Positions 1 through 7,877 of a stretch of 64,000 bases of DNA are shown one piece after another. The notes below the pieces were generated by a model. That model was not told the origin of the DNA. It saw nothing but the letters and a program-made list of their open reading frames with translations, and searched no databases. The stretch is taken from positions 1 to 64,000 of the forward strand of contig FR893364.1 in NCBI GenBank assembly GCA_000433315.1, written 5' to 3'. How positions within the stretch are numbered: position 1 is the stretch's first letter; each line of letters starts with the position of its first letter. The position numbers and the translations under genes were made by a program. This stretch comes from Firmicutes bacterium CAG:345. GTDB lineage: Bacteria; Bacillota_I; Bacilli_A; RFN20; CAG-288.

Positions 1-2
1 TA

Positions 3-146
3 TTGGCAGGCGTAAATTATGTATTCTGTTTATTCTCTCATTATAAGCAAAGTGGCATAGAGTTATTAGAACATAGTATTTTGGTCGATAAACATCATCT
101 TGATGAAATAGATATGGATGACCAATACGAAGGCAAGCCGCAATAA
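3..146 (+). CDS. C-terminal fragment of an unidentified protein
   Basis: An open frame enters from the left edge and stops at TAA 144-146, giving about 47 residues. It starts with a hydrophobic stretch (LAGVNYVFCLFSHY) and ends in an acidic, polar tail. The hydrophobic part suggests the end of a last membrane helix, but the fragment is too short to place in a family. Its start and most of the protein lie outside the window. It is separated from the ABC operon by a promoter region. Confidence 0.45.
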   Translation: MAGVNYVFCLFSHYKQSGIELLEHSILVDKHHLDEIDMDDQYEGKPQ

Positions 147-196
147 AATACATTAAAATTAATTAATAATTTTGTTTTGAACATTAAACTTAATTA

Positions 197-225
197 TTGT
201 TAAAAAAGCGCTTATATTTTATATT
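197..225 (+). promoter_or_regulatory. Promoter of the glycan-utilization operon
   Basis: A TTGTTA -35 box (197-202) and a TATATT -10 box (220-225) are separated by exactly 17 bases. The predicted start near 232 lies inside the operator-like site at 230-244, and the ribosome site AAAGGAGA follows just before the ATG at 282. This is the only good promoter in front of a 21-kb run of genes with almost no gaps. Confidence 0.6.
206..213. promoter_or_regulatory. Palindromic LacI-type half-operator AAGCGCTT
   Basis: A perfect 8-bp palindrome with the central CG typical of LacI/GalR-family operators lies between the -35 and -10 boxes. A repressor bound here would block RNA polymerase. The convergent LacI-type gene at 21966-22949 is the obvious candidate regulator; this link is inferred. 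Confidence 0.4.
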
Positions 226-229
226 AGAT

Positions 230-244
230 ATGTAAGCGATTTCA
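230..244 (+). promoter_or_regulatory. cre-like operator over the transcription start
   Basis: The 15-mer ATGTAAGCGATTTCA fits the catabolite-response element consensus WTGNAANCGNWWNCW at every constrained position. It covers the predicted transcription start, a classic position for repression. It could bind CcpA or the local LacI-family regulator; the sequence alone cannot tell them apart. Confidence 0.55.
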
Positions 245-281
245 CTTCATGTTAACGTGTTATTAAGGAAAGGAGACACTC

Positions 282-1994
282 ATGAAATTAGTCAAGACAA
301 TTAAATTTTTGTCAACAACAGCCATGATCGGACTTATGGCAACAGCTTTAGGTAGCTGCACAAATAATAATTCATCATCTCAACCATCTAATACAACAGC
401 ATCTTCTGCTTCTTCAAATACAGGTACAAAACCAACATCTTCTGGAACTGGAGCAAGTTCAAGTTCATCATCTACAACACCAATTGATGATACAGGTATC
501 TTCTCAACTGCAGAACTTGAAAATGATTTGGTTTTAGATGATGAAGGAAAACCTTCTTTTGATGAACCTGTAACTTTAAAAATGTGGTCCATCATCGGTG
601 ATCCTGATCAAGTTGTTTTTGCAAAACTTGTTCAACAATTCAACCTTGAATATGAAGGTATGATTCAAATTGATGTTGTCTATCAAGGACATTTTGACTA
701 TTACACAGCTCTTGATACAACATATCAAACAGATTTCGAAGCTTCTTTCCCAGATATATGTTTCATGCATAATGAAAGAACTGTTGAATATGCATATAAA
801 GGCTATTTATATCCAATTGATACATTATTTGGAAAAACTGGTGTAGATATTGATACAACTCAAATTTATGATAATATCGGCCGTGTTACAATGTACAAGA
901 ATCGCCGTTTTGCTTTACCTGTTGATGCCCATGGTTTCTTAACACAATTTAGACAAGATATCATTAAGAAAAATGGTTTAGGTTTTGATGATAACACACG
1001 TTTTATTCCAAATAACCGTGCTGAATATCAAACACTTCTTGAAAATTTAAGAACTAAAGCTGATGCTGGCGAACTTTTAGTAAGAAATATTAATCGTGGT
1101 GAAGATCACTCTTGGAAAGTTGCTGATAAAAATTCATTCTATCCAGAATTCACACAATCTACTGACCCAGATGGCTTAAGCGCTTTATATGCAAATAATG
1201 GATCTTTAGCTAATGAAGCTCAAGATACTATCACATTTGGTGAAAACGAAGGCTTCAAAACATATTTAACTGACCAAGTTGATCGTTATAACAACAAATT
1301 GATGGGTGAAAGTGGTACAAATACTGAAATGTTTGGTAGAGGAAACACAGTCATGTTCTCTGAAGGACCATGGTGGGTTGCTCAAACATATTCATCTCAA
1401 TGGAATAACTCTGAATTAAAACGTGCAGGACAATTAGGTGTATCTCAAGAAGATGCTAATGATCCAGTATACAGCGCTCCATATACAGCTTCTCGTCCAA
1501 CTTCTTGGTGGACATTAGATGAAAACCAAGGCACAGAACATGGTACAAAGTGGTATGGAAATGGTCATGCGGTTTCCTTAACAAGACATGTTACAAGTTT
1601 ACAAAAAGCAGCAGCAGCATTAACATTTATGAAATGGTATACACAGGGTTCACCTATTGATGCTGATGAAGCTGATGAAAGCTATAACTTAACTACATGG
1701 TGTTCTTCCGGACATATTCCAGCATGGAAAAATGTCTATGAATCAAAAAGCTATAAAACTGCATTAGAAAAGAATATGACATTAAGAGCTTTAGGCAATC
1801 CTGCTGATGTATTAGCTATGGAAGGCCTTGAATACGAAAGTACAATTTTCAAAGGCATTGGTGATGCTGTTTCTGCAGTTCAAAGTGCATTAAAAGAATC
1901 TACAGGCTGCACAAAAGAAAGAGCCCTCGAAAGATTACAAGAAGTTGTTGATAGTACACAAGCTGCTCTCGATTTATTAAAAATGGACTTCTAA
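282..1994 (+). CDS. ABC sugar-binding lipoprotein (extracellular solute-binding family 1)
   Basis: This is the substrate-binding component of the adjacent sugar importer, anchored outside the membrane. A signal peptide ends in the lipobox LGSC with acceptor Cys26. A Ser/Thr/Asn-rich linker of about 45 residues follows, then a type 1 periplasmic-binding fold; the segment starting VTLKMWSIIGDPDQ is the usual first strand of these proteins. At 570 residues it is longer than simple maltose-binding proteins (about 400) and closer to the large oligosaccharide binders such as LplA/YtcQ. The two permease genes follow 18 bases downstream. Its position as first gene and a strong AAAGGAGA site suggest high expression. 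The bound sugar is inferred from the neighbouring GH43/GH36/GH2 genes to be arabino- or galacto-oligosaccharides. Confidence 0.9.
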   Translation: MKLVKTIKFLSTTAMIGLMATALGSCTNNNSSSQPSNTTASSASSNTGTKPTSSGTGASSSSSSTTPIDDTGIFSTAELENDLVLDDEGKPSFDEPVTLKMWSIIGDPDQVVFAKLVQQFNLEYEGMIQIDVVYQGHFDYYTALDTTYQTDFEASFPDICFMHNERTVEYAYKGYLYPIDTLFGKTGVDIDTTQIYDNIGRVTMYKNRRFALPVDAHGFLTQFRQDIIKKNGLGFDDNTRFIPNNRAEYQTLLENLRTKADAGELLVRNINRGEDHSWKVADKNSFYPEFTQSTDPDGLSALYANNGSLANEAQDTITFGENEGFKTYLTDQVDRYNNKLMGESGTNTEMFGRGNTVMFSEGPWWVAQTYSSQWNNSELKRAGQLGVSQEDANDPVYSAPYTASRPTSWWTLDENQGTEHGTKWYGNGHAVSLTRHVTSLQKAAAALTFMKWYTQGSPIDADEADESYNLTTWCSSGHIPAWKNVYESKSYKTALEKNMTLRALGNPADVLAMEGLEYESTIFKGIGDAVSAVQSALKESTGCTKERALERLQEVVDSTQAALDLLKMDF

Positions 1995-2012
1995 TAGAAA
2001 GGGGGAAACTCC

Positions 2013-3086
2013 ATGGAGAAAACTATTGTACTGGAAGAATATATAAAAGTACATTCCAGGCGGAAAAACCTCCTAAGACAATACGGAACTACCTTCTTAT
2101 TTCTTGGCCCGTTCATAATTGCCTTTTGTCTTTTCTTCCTTTATCCATTATTTTATGGAATCTATATATCATTAACAAATTTTAAATATGGTTCACCTGG
2201 TGGAGAAACATTTAATTCCTTTCATTGGTATAAAATATTGTTCGCACCTAGTACAAGAGCGGAAAATTTACTCTTTGAATCGTTTTGGAGATCTTTCCTC
2301 CATTCGTTTATATTCTCAATCATTATGGTCCCAATCGCAATTTTATTGCCTTTGGGACTAGCAATTCTTGTAAATATGAAACCTCCTGGATATAAATTGT
2401 TCAGGGCTTTAATTTACATGCCATCTATTGTTCCTCTTACAGCTGCTGGTTCAATTTTTGTATTGTTATTCAATCCACCAGCTGCACATGGTTTACTTTA
2501 TGAACTGTTTGGCGTAGATACTCAATGGTTTATTGAATCAATGCTAAAATTTAAAATTGGTTCTTTCCAAGTTGATGTAGCTTATGCTTGGATTCCTATC
2601 TTCCTCATGTGTTTATGGGGAGGTTGGGGAGGTAACTTCATTATCTTAAGTGCTGGTTTACAAAATGTTCCAAAGAGTTTATATGAAGCTTGCTCAATTG
2701 ATAGTTCTTCTAGATGGAAGAAAATTACCAACGTTACTATTCCTAACATTAAAGGACAACTTGTTTTAACATTATTTACAACAATCATTGGCTACTTAGG
2801 ACTTTATGGACAAAACTATGTCTTAGGTGGTCCTATCAATACAAAAATTAGTTCACTTCCTGGCGGAAGCAAGGTATCAACTATTATCTTCTTCATTCAG
2901 GATATTGTAGCTAATAACCCTAACTTTAAAACAAAATTCTATGGATTAGGTGCTGCAGCAAGTATTGTATTTGCTATCTTTACTGCAATAATCTCTGGAA
3001 TACAAATGTATTGTACTAGAGAAAGAAAAACTGGTACAAAAATATCGGAGGCCTATGCAAAATGGTACAAGGCAAAACAAAAATAA
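2013..3086 (+). CDS. ABC sugar transporter permease (MalF/UgpA type)
   Basis: This is one of two membrane subunits of the importer. It has six or more hydrophobic segments and the cytoplasmic coupling (EAA) loop beginning EACSID near residue 225 and running into a TIPNIKG stretch, which contacts the ATPase. At 357 residues it is slightly longer than typical because of a polar N-terminus. AAAGGGGG precedes the ATG. It lies between the binding protein and the second permease, whose start overlaps its 3' end by 25 bases, so translation is probably coupled. Confidence 0.92.
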   Translation: MEKTIVLEEYIKVHSRRKNLLRQYGTTFLFLGPFIIAFCLFFLYPLFYGIYISLTNFKYGSPGGETFNSFHWYKILFAPSTRAENLLFESFWRSFLHSFIFSIIMVPIAILLPLGLAILVNMKPPGYKLFRALIYMPSIVPLTAAGSIFVLLFNPPAAHGLLYELFGVDTQWFIESMLKFKIGSFQVDVAYAWIPIFLMCLWGGWGGNFIILSAGLQNVPKSLYEACSIDSSSRWKKITNVTIPNIKGQLVLTLFTTIIGYLGLYGQNYVLGGPINTKISSLPGGSKVSTIIFFIQDIVANNPNFKTKFYGLGAAASIVFAIFTAIISGIQMYCTRERKTGTKISEAYAKWYKAKQK

Positions 3087-4012
3087 CCGTTGAACACTAT
3101 TTAGGTTTCCAAAAGAAAAAGGAAAACTATCATTTTAAATTTCAAACAGGCAAATTAGTTTCTTTTATTATACTTCTTGCATTCTGCGTTTTGTGGGTTA
3201 TGCCATTTATCATTTTAGTTACAGGTTCTTTACGTGGTTTCTATGATGTTAAAAACTATCCTGGCGAAATTTTTTATCCACATAGTGGCTACACATTAGA
3301 AGCGTATAAAATTTTACTTTTCGGTGAATATCCAGAAGGCATGGTTCATAATAAAACTCAAGATTATCAACTTGGTTATTGGTTGATGAACTCTTGTTTC
3401 TCTGCTATAGGTGGAACTCTTCTTTATTTATTCGTCGCTTCATTAGCTGCTTATGCATTCACATTTATTGATTTCAAATTTAGAAATGTATTATTTACAT
3501 TTTTAATCATAACAATGGTTGTTCCAGGTACTGCAACAGCTGTTGGTAACCAAACATTTGTTTTTGCAACAGGACTTAATAAATCTCTGTTAGCTTTGAT
3601 TATTCCTGGTTTAGGCGGTGTATATGGAATGTATTTAATTAGAACATTCTTTACATCTATTCCGAAGGATTTAATTGAATCTGCGAAAATGGATGGATAT
3701 AGCAATTTTAAAATTTTCCGCAAAATAGTTTTACCATTAGGAAAAACTGTTCTCTTTGTTCAAGGTTTATTTGGTTTCATGGGTGGTTGGAATGACTTAG
3801 TTTGGCCACAAATGCTCTTCGGAACAAAAGATACAAAACTTTGGACTTTACAAGTAGGTATGGCCTATATCATTAATAACTCTAAGACTGCTGACCTTAT
3901 CGGTACTTCTTTAGCCGGTGGTGTTATCTGTGTTTTACCAGTTTTGGTAGTTTACATGATTGCCCAAAATAAGATTATTGAAGGTATGGCTACTGCTGGT
4001 ATTAAGCGTTAA
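3062..4012 (+). CDS. ABC sugar transporter permease (MalG/UgpE type)
   Basis: This is the second membrane subunit of the importer. Six hydrophobic segments are visible and the EAA loop (ESAKMDGYSNFKIF) starts at residue 206, followed by KIVLPLGK. The 316-residue length is only slightly above the usual 270-300. The start at 3062 lies inside the upstream permease gene with GGAGG about 11 bases ahead, typical of coupled permease pairs. It is followed after 17 bases by the GH2 gene. Confidence 0.92.
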   Translation: MVQGKTKITVEHYLGFQKKKENYHFKFQTGKLVSFIILLAFCVLWVMPFIILVTGSLRGFYDVKNYPGEIFYPHSGYTLEAYKILLFGEYPEGMVHNKTQDYQLGYWLMNSCFSAIGGTLLYLFVASLAAYAFTFIDFKFRNVLFTFLIITMVVPGTATAVGNQTFVFATGLNKSLLALIIPGLGGVYGMYLIRTFFTSIPKDLIESAKMDGYSNFKIFRKIVLPLGKTVLFVQGLFGFMGGWNDLVWPQMLFGTKDTKLWTLQVGMAYIINNSKTADLIGTSLAGGVICVLPVLVVYMIAQNKIIEGMATAGIKR

Positions 4013-4029
4013 TTAAAGAAAGGTTATTT

Positions 4030-5784
4030 ATGAGAAACGAATATCCAAGACCTGACTTTAAAAGGGATTCGTTTGTTTCCTTAAATGGGACATGGGAATT
4101 CTGTTTTGATGATTATAATGTTGGCCATAAGGAAAAATGGTTTGTAAAACATGATTTTGATAAAAAAATTGAAGTTCCGTTTAGCTTTGAAACAAAGCTA
4201 AGCGGAATTCATGATACTACCTATCATGACCATGTTTGGTACCATAATAAACTTAAAGATATTAAACTTAGTGATAATCATTTGTTTATTCTTCATTTCG
4301 AAGGAGTTGATTATTATTCAGAAGTATATATCAATGGCTATTTAATTAAAGATCACTATGGATCAAACGCTGGCTTTCAAGTTGATATAACAAATTATTT
4401 AGTTGAAGGTGAGAATGATTTAGTTGTCTATTGTTTTGATCCTTCTAAAGATCGTTCTATCCCACGTGGAAAACAAGATTGGGAATTAGAAGGACATGCT
4501 ATTTGGTATACACGTACAACAGGTATTTATAAGTCGGTTTGGTTAGAACAAGTAGATAAAAAATATATTAAAAATTTCTTTGTTCGAACTAAACTTGATA
4601 GATATTGCATTAGCTATGATGTTGAAGTTTCAGAGCCTAATGGAACTTTAGAAATTATTGTTTATGATGGCAATGATTCAGTAAAAAATTCATTTAAAGT
4701 AACTAAAAAGAAAAATACTTATGAGTTTTGTTTACCAAATGATTTTGTCAATGATCGTATATGGACATTACAAAGGCCATTTCTCTTTGATATAAATTTA
4801 ATATTAAAAGATGATTATGGAAATGTAGTAGATAAAGTTAACTCTTATCTTGGAATTCGTGAAGTAAAAACTGAAAATGGCAAAGTATTATTAAATGGTT
4901 TGCCGATTTATCAAAAATTAGTATTAAATCAAGGTTATTATGTCGATGGAAATTTAACTGCTCCAACAGTTGAAGATATGGAAAAAGATATTGATGACAT
5001 GATAGCGATGGGATTTAATGGATGTCGCATTCATCAAAAGACCGAGGATCCATTATTCTTATATCTCTGCGATAAAAAAGGTTTCTTAGTCTGGCAGGAA
5101 TGTGCAGAAAATTATGGATATTCGAACTTGAATCAAAGACGGATGATCAATGAATGGATTGATATAGTAAAAAATAATTATAATCATCCTTCAATTATCT
5201 GTTATACCCCATTAAATGAGTCATGGGGTGTTGAAGGAATACCTTATTCTGATGAGATTCAAAATTACGCGATGTCATTATATTACACAATTAAGTCATT
5301 GGATCCAACGAGATTAGTTATTTCCAATGATGGTTGGGAGCAATGTAAAACTGATTTAATAACTGTTCATAATTATAGTCATGGTCGTGAAGATGAAGTT
5401 GAAAAATATGAATTCTTTACAAAAGCCTTAAGTACAAGAGAAAATATTCTTAGATTTGAAAATATAAATCGATATATTATCAATCCTGGATTTATAGATG
5501 AAAATCAGCCTATTATTCTTTCAGAATTTGGCGGTGTGGCTCTGACAAAAGATACAGGAAAAAAAGCCTGGGGTTATACATCTTCTAACGATGAAGAAAA
5601 ATATGTTGATGATTTAAAACGTATTTACAAAGCTATTCAAAAATCCAAATGCATTGTCGGTATTTGTTATACTCAATTAACCGATGTTGAACAAGAAGTC
5701 AACGGGTTGATGACTTTTGATCGAAAATTTAAAGTAGATCCCAAAATTATTAAGTCAATCAATGATATGCTAAAAATAGATTAG
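4030..5784 (+). CDS. Glycoside hydrolase family 2 (beta-galactosidase/glucuronidase-like), cytosolic
   Basis: It hydrolyses beta-linked terminal sugars from imported oligosaccharides. The N-terminal sugar-binding jelly roll begins SLNGTWEFCFDD, followed by an Ig-like domain and a TIM barrel. The acid/base is Glu397 in PLNESWGVEG and the nucleophile Glu499 in ILSEFGG. No signal peptide is present, so it acts inside the cell. At 584 residues it is a compact GH2 without the C-terminal domains of LacZ (about 1020). GH2 also includes beta-glucuronidases, mannosidases and arabinopyranosidases, so the exact sugar is uncertain. Galactose is plausible given the GH36 gene in the same operon. Confidence 0.88.
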   Translation: MRNEYPRPDFKRDSFVSLNGTWEFCFDDYNVGHKEKWFVKHDFDKKIEVPFSFETKLSGIHDTTYHDHVWYHNKLKDIKLSDNHLFILHFEGVDYYSEVYINGYLIKDHYGSNAGFQVDITNYLVEGENDLVVYCFDPSKDRSIPRGKQDWELEGHAIWYTRTTGIYKSVWLEQVDKKYIKNFFVRTKLDRYCISYDVEVSEPNGTLEIIVYDGNDSVKNSFKVTKKKNTYEFCLPNDFVNDRIWTLQRPFLFDINLILKDDYGNVVDKVNSYLGIREVKTENGKVLLNGLPIYQKLVLNQGYYVDGNLTAPTVEDMEKDIDDMIAMGFNGCRIHQKTEDPLFLYLCDKKGFLVWQECAENYGYSNLNQRRMINEWIDIVKNNYNHPSIICYTPLNESWGVEGIPYSDEIQNYAMSLYYTIKSLDPTRLVISNDGWEQCKTDLITVHNYSHGREDEVEKYEFFTKALSTRENILRFENINRYIINPGFIDENQPIILSEFGGVALTKDTGKKAWGYTSSNDEEKYVDDLKRIYKAIQKSKCIVGICYTQLTDVEQEVNGLMTFDRKFKVDPKIIKSINDMLKID

Positions 5785-5793
5785 GAGAAAAAA

Positions 5794-7875
5794 ATGAATA
5801 AAGAAGAAAAAGAAAATATTGAGAAAGCTCCACTTGATGCATCATTAAAGGTTAATTCTAAAGAAGCGAGAAAACTTTTAAAAGAAAATGGCGGAAAAGT
5901 TCAAAATGGTGACGTTGAAGCATTTGTCCGATTAAAAGATATTAATAAAATTTATCCTAATGGTGTTCAAGCAGTTTATGATTTTAATATGGATATCAAA
6001 GAACATGAATTTATTGTTCTTGTTGGTCCATCAGGTTGCGGCAAGTCTACAACATTGAGAATGGTTGCTGGTCTTGAAGACATTACTTCTGGATATTTGT
6101 ATATCAATAAAGTTTTATCAAACTATTTACCAAGTAAAGATAGAGACATTTCTATGGTATTCCAAAGCTATGCCCTATATCCTCAAATGACAGTTTTTGA
6201 TAATATCGCTTTCCCACTTCGTTCTAGAAAATATACTAAAGTAAAAAAAGTTGTTTCAGCAATAGTTTATGATGAATTACAAAGATTATTAGCTGATCCA
6301 GAAGCTTTAAAGTTAGCCATAGAAGAAGCTGAAGATAAAAAGATTAACTTTACTACTAAAAAGCAATATATTTCAACAAAATTTGAAGTTCTTGATGAAA
6401 CTGTTAATGCTTTAGGTAAATCTTTAAAAGCTTCTGTTATTTTAGAGAAAAAAGATGAAATTTTAGCTAGTGCTTTAAGCAAGAAAGAAGAAGAAATTGC
6501 TAAGTATAAAGCTGAAGGTTATGAAATTAATGATAAATATGAACTTTCTAAAGATGGAAAAGTTTGTACATATCTTGCAAAATTAAATAAAAAAGAAATT
6601 CGCGATAAAGTTTTTGAAGCTGCACGTATTCTTGATCTTGGACCATATCTTGATCGTCGCCCAAAAGAATTATCTGGTGGTCAAATGCAACGTGTTGCCT
6701 TAGGAAGAGCTATTGTACGTGATGCTAAATTATTCTTGATGGATGAACCTTTATCCAATCTCGATGCTAAATTAAGAGTTCAAATGCGTTCTGAAATTGT
6801 TCGTATTCATGAACAAATTGGTGCTACATCAATTTATGTTACACACGATCAAACTGAAGCTATGACAATGGCTACAAGAATCGCAGTTATGAGTAAAGGT
6901 TGGATTCAACAAATTGGTACTCCACAAGAAATTTACTCAAATCCAAATAATATCTTTGTCGCCACATTTATTGGATCTCCAGCAATGAATATATTCAATG
7001 CTAAATATAATCATGGCTTAGTTACATTTAATGATGGATATCAAATTGATTTAGGAAAAGAATTTGATGAAGTTCATACTAAGTTCTATAAGAATAAAAT
7101 AGCTGAATTAGAAAAACTTATAGAAAAAGATGGATTTATTAGACTTCATGCAATAGATGTTGCTGATAAATTAATTTCATCTTTAGATAATCAAGAAAAA
7201 GTTATTGAATTATTGAAGGAATTTAATGAACTTATTGGAAAAGTTAATGAATTAGGCGAAAAAGCCAATGTCAGTGTTGAAGCTTTGAAGAATTGTTCAG
7301 AAGTTTCTGCAATTAAAGGACATGTATTAACCATTAGAAAATCATTGATGCACTTTAAAGATATTACAAGTTATGATTTAAGTTTACTTCATAATGCGCA
7401 AGCTTTCTCTAAGAAAATTGAACATAAAAAAGAAGACACGTTATATTACAACAAGAGAAAGCATGAAAACTTCATCGTTAAACGTCGTCATGCTAAGATG
7501 AATAAATTCAAAATCAATGATTCTGTAGTATTTACTAATAATCTATATGTCATTGCAAAAGATTTAATTGATGGATTTAAATTAGCTTTATCAGGTGAAC
7601 ATGGAATTAGAGTTGGTATTCGCCCTGAACATATTCATCTTGATGAAGAATATACAAATCCACATAAGAGTTCTGCTTTCCAAGTTGAAAGTGAAGTAGT
7701 TGAACTTCTTGGTTCTGAATTACTTGTTCACTCTACATGGAATGATAAGGAAATGATTTCTAAGATTTCCACTGGCACTCTTGTAAAACCACATACGACA
7801 ATCAACTTAACATTTAACAAAGATAAGATTAAAATCTTTGATGAATTAACTGGAGATGCTATAAAAGCTAATTAA
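5794..7875 (+). CDS. ABC transporter ATPase, MsmX/UgpC family, with two large insertions
   Basis: This subunit powers the sugar importer. All ATPase motifs are present: Walker A GPSGCGKST (residues 78-86), Q-loop Gln124, signature LSGGQ (293-297), Walker B with Asp317/Glu318 and the His351 switch. A C-terminal TOBE region contains GIRPEH (608-613). The family is normally about 365-380 residues; this protein has 693. By motif spacing there are roughly 115 extra residues between the Q-loop and the signature, and roughly 180 extra inside the TOBE region. There is also a polar N-terminal extension of about 45 residues. The inserts are Lys/Glu-rich and look helical or coiled-coil. The frame is continuous, so this is not an assembly join. 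The gene follows GH2 by 9 bases with a good GGAG site. Confidence 0.9.
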   Translation: MNKEEKENIEKAPLDASLKVNSKEARKLLKENGGKVQNGDVEAFVRLKDINKIYPNGVQAVYDFNMDIKEHEFIVLVGPSGCGKSTTLRMVAGLEDITSGYLYINKVLSNYLPSKDRDISMVFQSYALYPQMTVFDNIAFPLRSRKYTKVKKVVSAIVYDELQRLLADPEALKLAIEEAEDKKINFTTKKQYISTKFEVLDETVNALGKSLKASVILEKKDEILASALSKKEEEIAKYKAEGYEINDKYELSKDGKVCTYLAKLNKKEIRDKVFEAARILDLGPYLDRRPKELSGGQMQRVALGRAIVRDAKLFLMDEPLSNLDAKLRVQMRSEIVRIHEQIGATSIYVTHDQTEAMTMATRIAVMSKGWIQQIGTPQEIYSNPNNIFVATFIGSPAMNIFNAKYNHGLVTFNDGYQIDLGKEFDEVHTKFYKNKIAELEKLIEKDGFIRLHAIDVADKLISSLDNQEKVIELLKEFNELIGKVNELGEKANVSVEALKNCSEVSAIKGHVLTIRKSLMHFKDITSYDLSLLHNAQAFSKKIEHKKEDTLYYNKRKHENFIVKRRHAKMNKFKINDSVVFTNNLYVIAKDLIDGFKLALSGEHGIRVGIRPEHIHLDEEYTNPHKSSAFQVESEVVELLGSELLVHSTWNDKEMISKISTGTLVKPHTTINLTFNKDKIKIFDELTGDAIKAN

Positions 7876-7877
7876 TT

